NCBI GenBank assembly: GCA_031315915.1 | Contig: JALDRK010000003.1 | Location: 62,001-126,000, forward strand | From: Nitrospirales bacterium | Lineage (GTDB): Bacteria; Nitrospirota; Nitrospiria; Nitrospirales; UBA8639 | Direction: 5' to 3' | DNA: 64,000 nt | Shown here: positions 17,260 to 25,990 of the stretch, piece after piece | Numbering within the stretch: the stretch's first letter is position 1 | How the letters are laid out: the number at the start of each line of letters is the position of its first letter | The notes under the pieces: generated by a model | What the model saw: the letters and a program-made list of their open reading frames with translations, nothing else | Databases searched by the model: none | Told to the model about the DNA's origin: nothing | Translations under genes and position numbers: made by a program

Positions 17260-17424
17260 CTATGCACAACAACAACAGGTACAGAGGGAGGCAGTCCCCC
17301 CGGCAGATCTTTTTGCTTTCATGATGGCCCTATCCAGAGCGCGCATGTCAGCGACCGTTAGTTTTAATTTTTCTAATTTTTTGGGAAGCTTGACACCTAA
17401 TGCGGCAAGGTTTTTACTGGGCAT
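17260..17424 (-). CDS. TOMM (thiazole/oxazole-modified) RiPP precursor peptide
   Basis: A 54-residue peptide whose start has a near-perfect ribosome site (AAAGGAGGAAGG, 5-7 bases before the ATG at 17424). The N-terminal leader is Lys/Leu-rich and helical (LPKKLEKLKLTVADMRALD at residues 13-31), then a double glycine, and the C-terminal core TASLCTCCCCA (44-54) with five Cys, two Thr and one Ser in the last eleven residues. It lies between the TonB receptor and the E1-like/YcaO/SagB genes. Cyclodehydration and oxidation would give up to five thiazoles, four of them consecutive. The Gly-Gly at 42-43 is a likely leader cleavage point, although no C39 peptidase/ABC exporter is encoded nearby. I am confident that it is the substrate of the cluster; its activity is unknown. 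Confidence 0.92.
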   Translation of the reverse strand: MPSKNLAALGVKLPKKLEKLKLTVADMRALDRAIMKAKRSAGGTASLCTCCCCA

Positions 17425-17516
17425 AATCCTTCCTCCTTTGTGAGAATAATGGGTCCTCGTAGAATTTCGTCCTTACTCCATGTAAGAACAAAAAATTTAT
17501 TGAGGACACCGGATTG

Positions 17517-19694
17517 TTAATATTTAAGGGTTAACCATCCCATTACTCGGCTTTTAATCATTTCCCCGACTGGGCTCTCACGGTGTTTGTCATTGAGGGT
17601 GTTAAAGGTCGAAATTCCCACCTCCGCTCTATCTTGCCAAAATTCATATGCCCCTCGAAGATTCAAGAGTACATAACTCCCGACGCGCCCATCGGGAGGA
17701 GGGGGGCCGAGAAAAGGAAAAGCCGTGAATTGGGCAAATGTGCTGGACACGGGATAAGTTGCTGCGCCAACAACATGAACGGCCGCTTCGCCCTTGATGC
17801 CATTGGTCCAATCCCCCCTGAGTCCTGCATTTCCTTTGTGTTGGGGACCTCCTCGACGGACATCGGATATGGTCAGGTCCTGATCAAATTGCTGGTAGGT
17901 GTAATTGGCAAATCCGCTGAGCCAGGGGAAGGCAAGAAATTCCAATCCTGTTTCCAATCCATAAATATCCGCGCTTCCCCCGCTGTTCTGATAGCTGAGG
18001 ATTGACGGCGTAGTGGAAATCCTTACCCTCCCGATTAAATCTTTAATCCGATTATAGAAAAAACTTCCTCGAAATCTCAGGCGATGCTGAAAGAACCAGC
18101 CTTGATATTCAGCCTCGTAAGACATGATTTTTTCAGGATCTAAGTTTGAATTACCTGCCAGGATCCCCGGAATACTTGCAGGGGGCACAAAGGGAGGAAT
18201 TCCTGGAAAAAAAACAGTGGAATTCGTGAGGCCGTGTGTTTCAAACATGGTTGGCGGGCGATAGGCTACTCCCCATGCGATTCGAAAAGTATGATTTTTT
18301 ACCGGATTGTAAATGAGAGCAAGGCGCGGGCTATAGGTTGGATTAATGTAAGTGTCCATATCCATTCTCAACCCGGCCACCCCGGTTAAATCTTCGCGTA
18401 CTCGAAGTTCGTCTTGAATGTATACTCCCAGCCTATTTTCTGTTCTGAATTTATCGAGTTGTGTGGACGAACCCGTATTCATCCGATAATTAAGTCCATA
18501 GGTAAACCGATTGGCAGAACCGAATTCGAGAGCATGTTGGGCTTCGATGTTGTAACTGTTTTGTGTTAATCGACCGGTGGTATTGCCATCCTTATCCGTT
18601 ACGGCGATAAATGGTGTCAGGGAAGGGACGGTGTTGTTTTTTTGATCTTGATCCCACACCTGCCACCATCCGCGAATAAATAAATTAGGCCGTTCGTAGA
18701 AGGCGCTGGCATACCCATTTTTAAGCTTGGTATCCGTTTGAAGGAAATCGATTATGGGGCCGAAGATCCGGTTGGCATCCGTAAGTCCTCCTGAGAAGGT
18801 CAGGGACGATTGGTTGGCCATTTTGTATTTGAATTGACTGTTGATCCGGTATTGGCGAAACCCTAAGGCGTCACGGTCATCCCATTTGTTCGTTTGATCA
18901 TAGCCCACCGAAAGGCGATAGCCCCAATCTTTAATCGTGTTGGCGTAAACGGCGGCACTGCTAATGGTGTCGAATTCTCCACCGCCAACCTGAGCCGTGA
19001 CTCCCTTCATCTCCTCAGGAGATTTGGTGATAATATTCACCACGCCATCAAACGCGTTGAATCCGTACAGCACCGAGGCCGGTCCCTTCAACACTTCAAT
19101 CCGCTTAATCTCAGGCAATGTTACCGGAATATTTTTCCACCAGGCTTGACCCTGAATGTCTTCATAGATTGAGCGGCCATCGACCAAAATGAGCATTTTA
19201 TTAGCTAACTGCTGATTGTCGCCCCGGACACTCAGATCGAAATACCCTGCTGTGGCTTGAATCACTTCAAATCCAGGAATGCGGCGAAGGACTGTGGGAA
19301 TATCCACGGCACCAGATTGTCGGATATCCTCCTCGGTAATGACATAGACGTTAGAGGGAGCTTCAGAAATAGGTTGTTCATGTGCAGCAGCAATACTCAC
19401 CGTTTCTTCTTGAAGGAATTCCAACTCCTCTTTTATGAGATCCAAATCGGTGGTGATGCCCGGATCCGTGTTGGCCGGGTTGGGTTCAAAATCGACCCCT
19501 GAGGATTCGGCATATGCATTTCCGGCTAGAGCGATCATGAATAGGCCCAGGCTACTCCATCCTATGACGGTCGAGGCAACTTTTTCTTTGAAATAAGAAA
19601 ATTGACGGCATGTTTCGCTCATGATGAAGATCTTTGAGATATTCCGTTTGGGAACACATGATTTTCTGGATGTTGCAAGTCTAGGGCCGCTCAT
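17517..19694 (-). CDS. TonB-dependent outer membrane receptor
   Basis: Up to 725 residues. A signal peptide (VIGWSSLGLFMIALAGNAYA) follows an N-terminal stretch; the start may be the ATG at 19694 (GGAAGAG upstream) or the ATG at 19622, which would shorten the pre-signal region by 24 residues. The plug domain spans about 110-230 (APSNVYVITEEDIRQSGAVD, then VRGDNQQ, LVDGRSIYED, IEVLKGPASVLYG, GVVNIITK), and the rest is a 22-strand barrel ending in the aromatic LTLKY. The TonB box is not obvious. It is 92 bp upstream of the RiPP precursor on the same strand, so the receptor probably imports the modified peptide or its metal complex, comparable to methanobactin or siderophore uptake. Ligand not deducible. 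Confidence 0.9.
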   Translation of the reverse strand: MSGPRLATSRKSCVPKRNISKIFIMSETCRQFSYFKEKVASTVIGWSSLGLFMIALAGNAYAESSGVDFEPNPANTDPGITTDLDLIKEELEFLQEETVSIAAAHEQPISEAPSNVYVITEEDIRQSGAVDIPTVLRRIPGFEVIQATAGYFDLSVRGDNQQLANKMLILVDGRSIYEDIQGQAWWKNIPVTLPEIKRIEVLKGPASVLYGFNAFDGVVNIITKSPEEMKGVTAQVGGGEFDTISSAAVYANTIKDWGYRLSVGYDQTNKWDDRDALGFRQYRINSQFKYKMANQSSLTFSGGLTDANRIFGPIIDFLQTDTKLKNGYASAFYERPNLFIRGWWQVWDQDQKNNTVPSLTPFIAVTDKDGNTTGRLTQNSYNIEAQHALEFGSANRFTYGLNYRMNTGSSTQLDKFRTENRLGVYIQDELRVREDLTGVAGLRMDMDTYINPTYSPRLALIYNPVKNHTFRIAWGVAYRPPTMFETHGLTNSTVFFPGIPPFVPPASIPGILAGNSNLDPEKIMSYEAEYQGWFFQHRLRFRGSFFYNRIKDLIGRVRISTTPSILSYQNSGGSADIYGLETGLEFLAFPWLSGFANYTYQQFDQDLTISDVRRGGPQHKGNAGLRGDWTNGIKGEAAVHVVGAATYPVSSTFAQFTAFPFLGPPPPDGRVGSYVLLNLRGAYEFWQDRAEVGISTFNTLNDKHRESPVGEMIKSRVMGWLTLKY

Positions 19695-19821
19695 GCCGAA
19701 TCTCTTCCCACTCTGAGGTTCTTCATGCGTTTTCCCGTACAGATATAGCGGTGAAAATTTATTTTTTCAGGAAATCTGAACGATCCTAGGTTTTAGTTTT
19801 CTGTCTTAAAAAAGGAGATCC

Positions 19822-19858
19822 GTATCCAAACAGATACTTTTCGTATCTCATTCGATAC
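19822..19858. promoter_or_regulatory. tandem GTATC-N6-GATAC palindromes, site 1
   Basis: Two exact palindromes, GTATC-CAAACA-GATAC (19822-19837) and GTATC-TCATTC-GATAC (19843-19858), starting 21 bp apart, that is two helical turns, so dimers would bind on the same face. They lie 128 bp upstream of the longest TonB receptor frame. The same arrangement occurs at three other loci in the window. Confidence 0.6.
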
Positions 19859-20538
19859 CACGCGTTGTCATGAATCGTGTCTAAAAATGCTTACAGAGCC
19901 GGACGAGATGCAATGCGCCGTTATGGCTGGCGGGCGGTTGGAAGCCTTATGTCCAATAGCGAAACGGAAAGAAGCGCGTCACTGGCAAACTGCCGAGACA
20001 GGTCAAGGAGCGATTCGGAAGCGAACGAAAGAGGAAGAAAAAACTTACCCGGTAGTAATATGGTTGAACCCCGAGTGGCGCATGCGGGCACAGCGGGAAA
20101 TACTCTGTGGATGAATCATTGCATGGATCATGTCCAAAAAAACCTGTGCCGTTTGCCCTGCCTTCATCAACTCTTCCTGCCAGGCTACCCATTCCGCCGT
20201 TCCGAACCGGGTTGGGGAAACCCTCTGATGGAATACTCTCCACCAGATCCTTGATAGGCGTTTCGCGTTCCCATTCCCCGCACCGCTTTTCTTGTGCCGG
20301 CTAAGAATTTACGCTTTTTCTGGCCCTATTCTGTAGGATGTTCCTACGGTTAGAGTGAGGCCTCCAAGGTCTATCCCTAATGGGTGTGATGGTTGATTCA
20401 GGCAAATGGATTTATTCGAAAAATCCCTCCGGGTTGAAATGATGAGGGGGCGAAACGGCCACATTGTATGCTTGTGATCTAAATTTCTCAAGATGGAGAA
20501 GACCGTAGGAACCTCAGTCTTTGGATTATTTTGTGTCA
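19859..20538. other. 680-base stretch without a supported gene
   Basis: Several overlapping frames exist (for example 19877-20254 plus), but none has a ribosome site or recognisable motif. A 76-codon minus-strand frame starting at 20539 shares ATGA with the stop of the receiver-PAS gene, which would allow translational coupling, but its sequence (MTQNNPKTEVPTVFSIL...) matches nothing I know. A small hairpin (GTAGGA-TGT-TCCTAC) lies at 20333-20347. Confidence 0.3.
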
Positions 20539-21453
20539 TCAAGATCCCTTTCCATTGTTCCCCGGCTTTTCATCCCGTGGGTCGGATAGCTGAGCATTGT
20601 CGGGAAGCGTCCTGATGACCGCGCAGGTAAATTCCTGACCCTGGATGTTCAATAAACTGATGGATACTTCAATTGGAAATTCCCGGCCATCTTTTGTCCG
20701 ATGGACGGATTCATAGCTGAGCGGGTGTCCCTGTTTGACGGTATCAAGGCGTTGACGAAACTGGATGGGATCGTGGAGAGGCGCTACATCGGGAATGCGA
20801 AGGACCAGCAGTTCCTCTCGGGTATACCCCAGTGAATCGCAGGCCGCCTTGTTGGCGAAGCAGAAACGTTTGTCGGGACCCGCCACCAGGATGGCTTCTG
20901 CCACCTGGTCACACGCGAATTGCATCAGTTGGATGTACTGTGACAATCGTTCATACCGTTGTAAATTTACAGGAAGTGGTCCTCTCCCCTCGTTCGTTTC
21001 AGCCGATGGTGTGGATGGCGGAATGACAGAAACGGCTTCCGTCATAGGGAGGAAGGGCGGGCCGGATTGGATGGCGGCGGAGCGAACGCTCAAGGCCCGT
21101 TCTATCGTTGTCTTGACCTCGTGACGGTCGTAGGGTTTGGTCAGATACGCAAAGGCCTTATTCAGAATTGCCGGATCGGCGGTCTTTCGAAGGGAGGTAA
21201 ATGCGGTCAGCAGGATGACCGGGAGTTGCGGCCATTGTTCGGAGAGTTCATGTAGGACTTCTATGCCATCGCGATCAGGAAGACCGACGTCCAGCAAGAC
21301 CATGTCATAGGCGTGTCTGGTTGCTTGTTGAATAGCTTGCTGGGCGGTGAAGGCCATGTCTACGGAAAAGCCCTCTCGTTGAAGATAATCCGAGAGGGCC
21401 AATCCAATATCCGGATCATCGTCAACGATTAGGACGCTTCCCCGCGAGGCCAT
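20539..21453 (-). CDS. response regulator receiver-PAS protein
   Basis: 304 residues from the ATG at 21453 (AGGACAGGA upstream; a longer frame reaches 21561 but adds non-conserved sequence). The receiver domain opens SVLIVDDDPDIGLAL, the phospho-acceptor Asp is in MVLLDVGLPDRDG and the conserved Lys in YLTKPYD. After a Pro/Ser-rich linker, a PAS domain follows (EAILVAGPDKRFCFANKAAC..., FPIEVSISLLNIQGQEFTC). There is no DNA-binding or catalytic output domain, so it likely signals by protein contact. It follows a histidine kinase gene on the same strand, presumably its partner, and is a paralogue of the protein at 44151-44966. Confidence 0.85.
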   Translation of the reverse strand: MASRGSVLIVDDDPDIGLALSDYLQREGFSVDMAFTAQQAIQQATRHAYDMVLLDVGLPDRDGIEVLHELSEQWPQLPVILLTAFTSLRKTADPAILNKAFAYLTKPYDRHEVKTTIERALSVRSAAIQSGPPFLPMTEAVSVIPPSTPSAETNEGRGPLPVNLQRYERLSQYIQLMQFACDQVAEAILVAGPDKRFCFANKAACDSLGYTREELLVLRIPDVAPLHDPIQFRQRLDTVKQGHPLSYESVHRTKDGREFPIEVSISLLNIQGQEFTCAVIRTLPDNAQLSDPRDEKPGNNGKGS

Positions 21454-21624
21454 GATTCCTGTCCTGTTCCCTCGGATATTTTTTGCCAATCGAGGGCGGG
21501 AGAGAGGATAACATTCCCCGCTGTGGACCGGCTTTCCATCTTTTGTATCCGCAGACTGCAAGATTCGGGCGGAGGTAATTTGTTGATTTTCTCACCATAT
21601 CAAAAGGGAGAAGAGGTGAAAGAT

Positions 21625-21661
21625 GTATCCATTCGGATAACAAAATTATCCGATTGGATAC
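21625..21661. promoter_or_regulatory. tandem GTATC-N6-GATAC palindromes, site 2
   Basis: GTATC-CATTCG-GATAA (21625-21640) and TTATC-CGATTG-GATAC (21646-21661), again offset by exactly 21 bp; each copy has one base off the consensus. The site is between the end of the histidine kinase gene and the receiver-PAS gene, 172 bp upstream of the latter, giving it a possible promoter of its own. Confidence 0.55.
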
Positions 21662-21691
21662 ACTGGCGGCGGTAAAATTATTCAGGACAGA

Positions 21692-24043
21692 TCAAGGCAA
21701 GGAGGTCGGTGGATTTTCCCCTTGCGGCGGTTCGACCACCGGGAGGGTAAAATAGAACCGGCTCCCTTCCCCCAGCACGCTTTCCAACCAAATGCGGCCG
21801 CCATGGAGTTCGATCAGGCTTTTGGAGATGGCCAACCCTAACCCCGCCCCAGGACTTTTGGATTGGCTGGAACGCGTACGGATAAAGGGCTCAAACAAGG
21901 TCCCTTGTTCCTCGGGAGATATCCCGCAGCCGGTATCGGCCACACAGGTATGTAGCCATCCATCTTCTGCCCGGGATACGGTGATGATCACCGATCCCTG
22001 CGCCTCCGTGAATTTCAACGCATTGTTGACCAGGTTGGTGATGACTTGGATCAACTTATCCCGGTCTCCTTGTGTCAGCGGCAACGCATCGTCAATGTGA
22101 GCCCGTAGCGTGATGGATTGTTCCCGGGCGGTCTCCTGGAATAATTCCACGACTTCACGGGCCAGGCTGCCCACATTGATCGACGTGCGTTGAAGTTCCA
22201 TGCGCCCGGATTCGATCCGCGAAAGATCCAGCAAATCGTTAATCATCCGTGTCAGCCGTTCGATATTGTGTTTGACCCGACCCAAGTAAAAGGTTTGCCG
22301 TTCATTCATCGGTCCGGTCAATCCATCCATCATATTTTCAACCAGCCCTTTGATGGAGGTCATGGGCGTGCGTAGTTCATGAGAGACGATCGACACAAAG
22401 GCGGATTTCAACCGGTCAAGTTCCAAGAGGCGTTGGTTGGCGGATTGGAGGTCTTCCGTCCGTTCAGCGACCCGCTGCTCCAACGTTTGGGCTAAATTTT
22501 CCAAATCCCGATAGGCCTGCGCGTTATCGAAGGCGACCGCCACGTGGCTGGCCACGGTTACCAGCAAGTCAAGATCTTCCTGGCTGCAAGGTTGATCGCC
22601 TTTGTCTCCTCCCAGATAGCCGAGAATGGTTTGGTGGCTGGTCAGAGGCGCCACCACAAAAGACTGCACCGCAATTTGCCGCAAGACCGGAAGGACCGCA
22701 GGGTTCATGATAGGGGCCACCTGTTCCAGATCCGGTACCAATGTGGGTTTCCCTTCGATCAACAGGCGTGCATCCATGGATTGTCCTTTTATGACGTGAA
22801 ATTCCATTCCAAGAACTTGTTTTTCCAAATCCTGAGAGACTCCCACGACCTGAGATACGATTGCTACGCCCCTGGAAGGATCGAACCGAACGAGCACCAT
22901 TCGTTGGAATCCCAGATTTTGTCGAAGAGATTTCAGGACCGTCGACAAAAGTTTATGAATATCCAACGTGGCCGTAATGGCAGTGCTCGTCTGGTGCAGC
23001 GTGCTTAATTGGGTCACCTGTTTGGTGATGGTATTGACATAGGTGTTGATGGACGCTTCACGCTGTTGAAGCGACTTGGCCATTTGATTGATGTTGGTGG
23101 TGAGTTGCCCCACTTCATCGTCCGTCTCGGGGATCATGGCAACTTTCAGATTGCCGCCGGCGATTTTTTCGGTTGCGCCGGCCAACCGTCTTAACGGGGT
23201 CACCACCCGATTGGCGAGCAGCACGGTCAGGAAGATCCCCAGTACGATGATGCCGATCGTGATCAATCCGATATGCCACACCGTCTCATCCAGCGACTGC
23301 TGCATGAAGGCCGTGCTGATGCCCACCTGAATCACGCCAATGATGACAGGCTGCGTGGCGGGTCTTTGTCTCTGTGGCTCAAGGGTTTCCGAGGACAGCA
23401 ATTCCAGAGTTGTGGATCGGGTGCTTTGTCGGAACACCGGTAAGGCAAAATCATACACGGTTTCCTCGCTTCTGCCTTTTCGTACTGCCGCTCCCATCGG
23501 TTGTGGAATGGGGCGGAAGAAGCTCGTATCCTCCTGGCTGGTTCGCAAAATGGAAATGATCGGGTCTGTCTCCGGAAGGGTCGGAGTTGTCTCAAGCCAT
23601 GTTTCCAGAATTTGCGGGTCAGGCAGTTGTGGAAGAGCCGTGTTCCGGGATAACTGACTCCCATCCAATAATTGTCCTTTGGATTTGGACGCCAAGACGT
23701 GCCCGTTGGCGTCCGTGACAAGGGCATAGACCACTTCGGGAGCCGAGAGTGCTCCATCCAACATGATATTCAAATATTCCGTGTCTTGGACGATCAGGCG
23801 ATTCGTACTGACGCGGCTGAGGGTTTTCACTAACATCGTTCCCGTATTCACCAGCGAGGTTTTCATCCTGTCCGCCGCCTGTTGAATGAGATAGCCGCTT
23901 AATCCGCTGCAGACCAAGATGATGACCAAACTCACGAACAGGGAGAACTTGGTTCGCAGACTCAAAAACTTCTTCGGTGTCCACATCGGATCGTGCGGAG
24001 GGGGAATGGTCTGGCCGGAGTTCGGCTTTTTAGAATCGTTCAT
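21692..24043 (-). CDS. membrane sensor histidine kinase with HAMP and GAF domains
   Basis: 783 residues. Transmembrane segment at about 34-53 (FSLFVSLVIILVCSGLSGYL), a periplasmic domain of about 200 residues, a second segment near 258-280, HAMP (NRVVTPLRRLAGATEKIAGG), GAF domain (about 350-515), a coiled-coil stretch (LEQRVAERTEDLQSANQRL), HisKA with phospho-acceptor His in SIVSHELRTPMTSIK, and HATPase with N box NLVNNALKFT and G boxes DTGCGIS and GAGLGLAIS. It overlaps the preceding binding-protein gene by 14 bp, which suggests the binding protein is its ligand sensor, and is followed by a receiver-PAS gene. Confidence 0.92.
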   Translation of the reverse strand: MNDSKKPNSGQTIPPPHDPMWTPKKFLSLRTKFSLFVSLVIILVCSGLSGYLIQQAADRMKTSLVNTGTMLVKTLSRVSTNRLIVQDTEYLNIMLDGALSAPEVVYALVTDANGHVLASKSKGQLLDGSQLSRNTALPQLPDPQILETWLETTPTLPETDPIISILRTSQEDTSFFRPIPQPMGAAVRKGRSEETVYDFALPVFRQSTRSTTLELLSSETLEPQRQRPATQPVIIGVIQVGISTAFMQQSLDETVWHIGLITIGIIVLGIFLTVLLANRVVTPLRRLAGATEKIAGGNLKVAMIPETDDEVGQLTTNINQMAKSLQQREASINTYVNTITKQVTQLSTLHQTSTAITATLDIHKLLSTVLKSLRQNLGFQRMVLVRFDPSRGVAIVSQVVGVSQDLEKQVLGMEFHVIKGQSMDARLLIEGKPTLVPDLEQVAPIMNPAVLPVLRQIAVQSFVVAPLTSHQTILGYLGGDKGDQPCSQEDLDLLVTVASHVAVAFDNAQAYRDLENLAQTLEQRVAERTEDLQSANQRLLELDRLKSAFVSIVSHELRTPMTSIKGLVENMMDGLTGPMNERQTFYLGRVKHNIERLTRMINDLLDLSRIESGRMELQRTSINVGSLAREVVELFQETAREQSITLRAHIDDALPLTQGDRDKLIQVITNLVNNALKFTEAQGSVIITVSRAEDGWLHTCVADTGCGISPEEQGTLFEPFIRTRSSQSKSPGAGLGLAISKSLIELHGGRIWLESVLGEGSRFYFTLPVVEPPQGENPPTSLP

Positions 24044-25001
24044 CGAATTGCCTCAATAATTGCGGGGTGAGTGATAACCCCAAGTAAGTGGCCGTTTTCT
24101 GGTTCACGGACCGACGAACCGTATTCGGCATGACAGACGTTCCGAGAACAGGCGACTTGGCATTGCGCAGTAAGTCTATGGCTAGGGTGGCTGCCTGACG
24201 GCCGGTATCGGCATACTGCAAATAGGTGGCGGTCAAGGCTCCGCTTTTGACCAGGCCCGCTGAAAATCCCGCTACCGGGATATGGCGTTCCAGCGTCCAG
24301 CTCATTAAAAAGTCCAAAGAATTTTCCGTGAGAACCGTGCTGTCCGGCAGCAGCCATAACGCATCGATATCGGAAGGCAACGCATTCAGAGCCTTGGAAA
24401 TATCCTGTTCGGCTTGCACCTCTTGCGGGAAGATGGTGAATCCCTGAGACTTCGCTTCCTGCTTTAATTGGTTGACCATGCCCGCGGTTTTTTGCGGATC
24501 GAAGAGCACGCCCAGTCGCGACGCTTTCGGCAGTAGGGATTTCAGGGGTTTGACGTGGTCCTGGAAGGGGAGGTCCGGCGACAAGCCGACCATGTTGCTG
24601 GAGGGCAATCCGTATTTATCGGGATCCAACACCAGGCAATAAATAACCGGAATGTCCAAGATTTCCAGTTTGGCGGACAGGGCGGCTTTTAATCCGACAG
24701 CCAGCACGACCTTCGCATCGGAGGCACGGATGCGTCTGGCCAAATTGCGTCCCTTGGCCATGTCGCCTTGGAGATCGTATTCGAGCGTGATTTGCGCTGA
24801 AGGCGGCAAGCGGGATTTAAAGCCCTCAATGGCCTCCGTGTAGGCGCTGATGTCGGCCGATTTCAGGATGGCGATTTCTTCGGCTTGGAGTATAAGGGGG
24901 ATGCTTATCAGTCCGGACACGAACGTCATGAGCGCCACGACCCACGGCAGGTAGGTCACACCGGGTGAAGTCTTTTGCCTTGTGGGTGATCGTGTGCTCA
25001 T
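24030..25001 (-). CDS. periplasmic ABC-type substrate-binding protein (DUF534/TrpX-like)
   Basis: 323 residues of the 'ABC transporter substrate-binding' (PF04392-like) family. A hydrophobic signal anchor (LPWVVALMTFVSGLISIPLIL) is followed by EEIAILKSADISAYTEAIEGF and two Rossmann-like lobes with motifs VLAVGLKAALSAK, RLGVLFDPQKTAGMV and GFSAGLVKSGALTATYLQYADTGRQAA. No permease or ATPase gene is present, and its 3' end overlaps the histidine kinase gene, so a sensory rather than transport role is likely. Confidence 0.82.
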   Translation of the reverse strand: MSTRSPTRQKTSPGVTYLPWVVALMTFVSGLISIPLILQAEEIAILKSADISAYTEAIEGFKSRLPPSAQITLEYDLQGDMAKGRNLARRIRASDAKVVLAVGLKAALSAKLEILDIPVIYCLVLDPDKYGLPSSNMVGLSPDLPFQDHVKPLKSLLPKASRLGVLFDPQKTAGMVNQLKQEAKSQGFTIFPQEVQAEQDISKALNALPSDIDALWLLPDSTVLTENSLDFLMSWTLERHIPVAGFSAGLVKSGALTATYLQYADTGRQAATLAIDLLRNAKSPVLGTSVMPNTVRRSVNQKTATYLGLSLTPQLLRQFDERF

Positions 25002-25008
25002 GATGTCG

Positions 25009-25564
25009 TTATGATGATGAAGGCGTGGTGCTCATGAATTTAATAATATCGAAGCGTGGGCCAGACTTGAGTACTCGACTCCGATTCATATCACCCACGG
25101 GATGTTCCTTGTGTTTGTCGTTGAGAGGATTGAACGCAGAAATGCCCACTTCCGCCGATCAAAATCGTGGATGGATTGTCAGGTAAAGGTCCGGAAGAAA
25201 TTGTTGAAATGAAGTTCGAGAATTGATCGTAGAAAAGTTCAGTGCGAAGATGTAACCGATGTTGAAGATACCATCCTTGATACGCCGGCTTGCTGATATC
25301 AACCAGACCACCGGGAAGATTAACCTTGCCTTTATCCGTGACATCATACACGGTTTGTATGTTGAGTTGGTTGGATCGAAAGGCCAATTTTTCCTGAAGC
25401 AAGCCCACGTCATTTTGAACGAGGGTGAGGGAGGGTGAATTGTCGGGGGGATTTGATGCTCTGCAGTCTTCGGCGCAGGCGTTGAAAACCGGAAAGGTCA
25501 CAAGGGTACAAACCGGCGCTAATTGGGCCATCCTGGATTTGCTAACGAGTTGACCGTTCAACAT
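25009..25564 (-). pseudogene. TonB-dependent receptor remnant
   Basis: The minus-strand frame 25564-25091 has an N-terminal secretion-like region, then jumps to AYQGWYLQHRLHLRTELFYDQ, which matches the barrel stretch EYQGWFFQHRLRFRGSFFYNR of the intact receptor at 17517-19694. After a frame change the sequence continues EVGISAFNPLNDKHKEHPVGD (to the stop at 25009), matching VGISTFNTLNDKHRESPVGE near that receptor's C-terminus. The plug and most barrel strands are gone. So this is a decayed paralogue with a large internal deletion and a frameshift, lying just upstream of the sensory operon. Confidence 0.8.
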
Positions 25565-25990
25565 TCGCAGGAAGCTTTCGTCTTGAGGGTTATGGCTTTT
25601 ACTGAGCCCCCTGACAGGAGACGTACCTCTCCCTCCTCTCTGGGAGAGGCAAAGATGATACCGCGTAGGGGAAAGAAAGCCCGATTTTTTGAGTAAGGAG
25701 ATGCTCGCAATGATTCGATGTGAGGAGATTGGGATAGCTGAAGTATTGAGTGCGGACGTGTGGTCAGGAAAGGGAACTTCTGATTCTGATGCGTTTTCCC
25801 TCCGGATAGGGGAGAAATGTTAGAAGGAAGAAGGGTGGAGCAGAAGAAATTGAGATTTCATGTCTCAAAACATGGTCTAATGAGCCTGATAAGTGCAAAT
25901 CGAGTTTTTTCTCCTGCTCCATTCAGCAGATTGTTCCCATCGCCATTCTCGAAACCGGTCATGGGCATTTCCGGTTTTAGGGGGTGCCGC
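25565..25990. other. intergenic region with a hairpin
   Basis: No gene is supported in these 426 bases; a plus-strand frame at 25817-26005 has no start signal or motif. A clean hairpin, CCTCTCCC (25626-25633) with GGGAGAGG (25642-25649), resembles the CCCTCTCCC/GGGAGAGGG ends of dispersed palindromes seen in many bacteria; no second copy was noticed here. Confidence 0.35.

Noticed and set aside
10724-19694. A methanobactin operon
   Set aside because: MbnB/MbnC-type enzymes are absent; the enzymes are YcaO, E1-like and SagB, which make azoles. Only the functional analogy with a TonB receptor remains.
20307-20539. A 76-codon minus-strand gene coupled by ATGA to the receiver-PAS gene
   Set aside because: No motif, no clear ribosome site and irregular composition; coupling may be accidental. 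Left as unconfirmed within the intergenic description.
21453-21625. Sigma-54 (-24/-12) promoters near the tandem palindromes
   Set aside because: No GG-N10-GC pair with acceptable flanks was found downstream of the sites, so binding by an NtrC-type protein is not specifically indicated.
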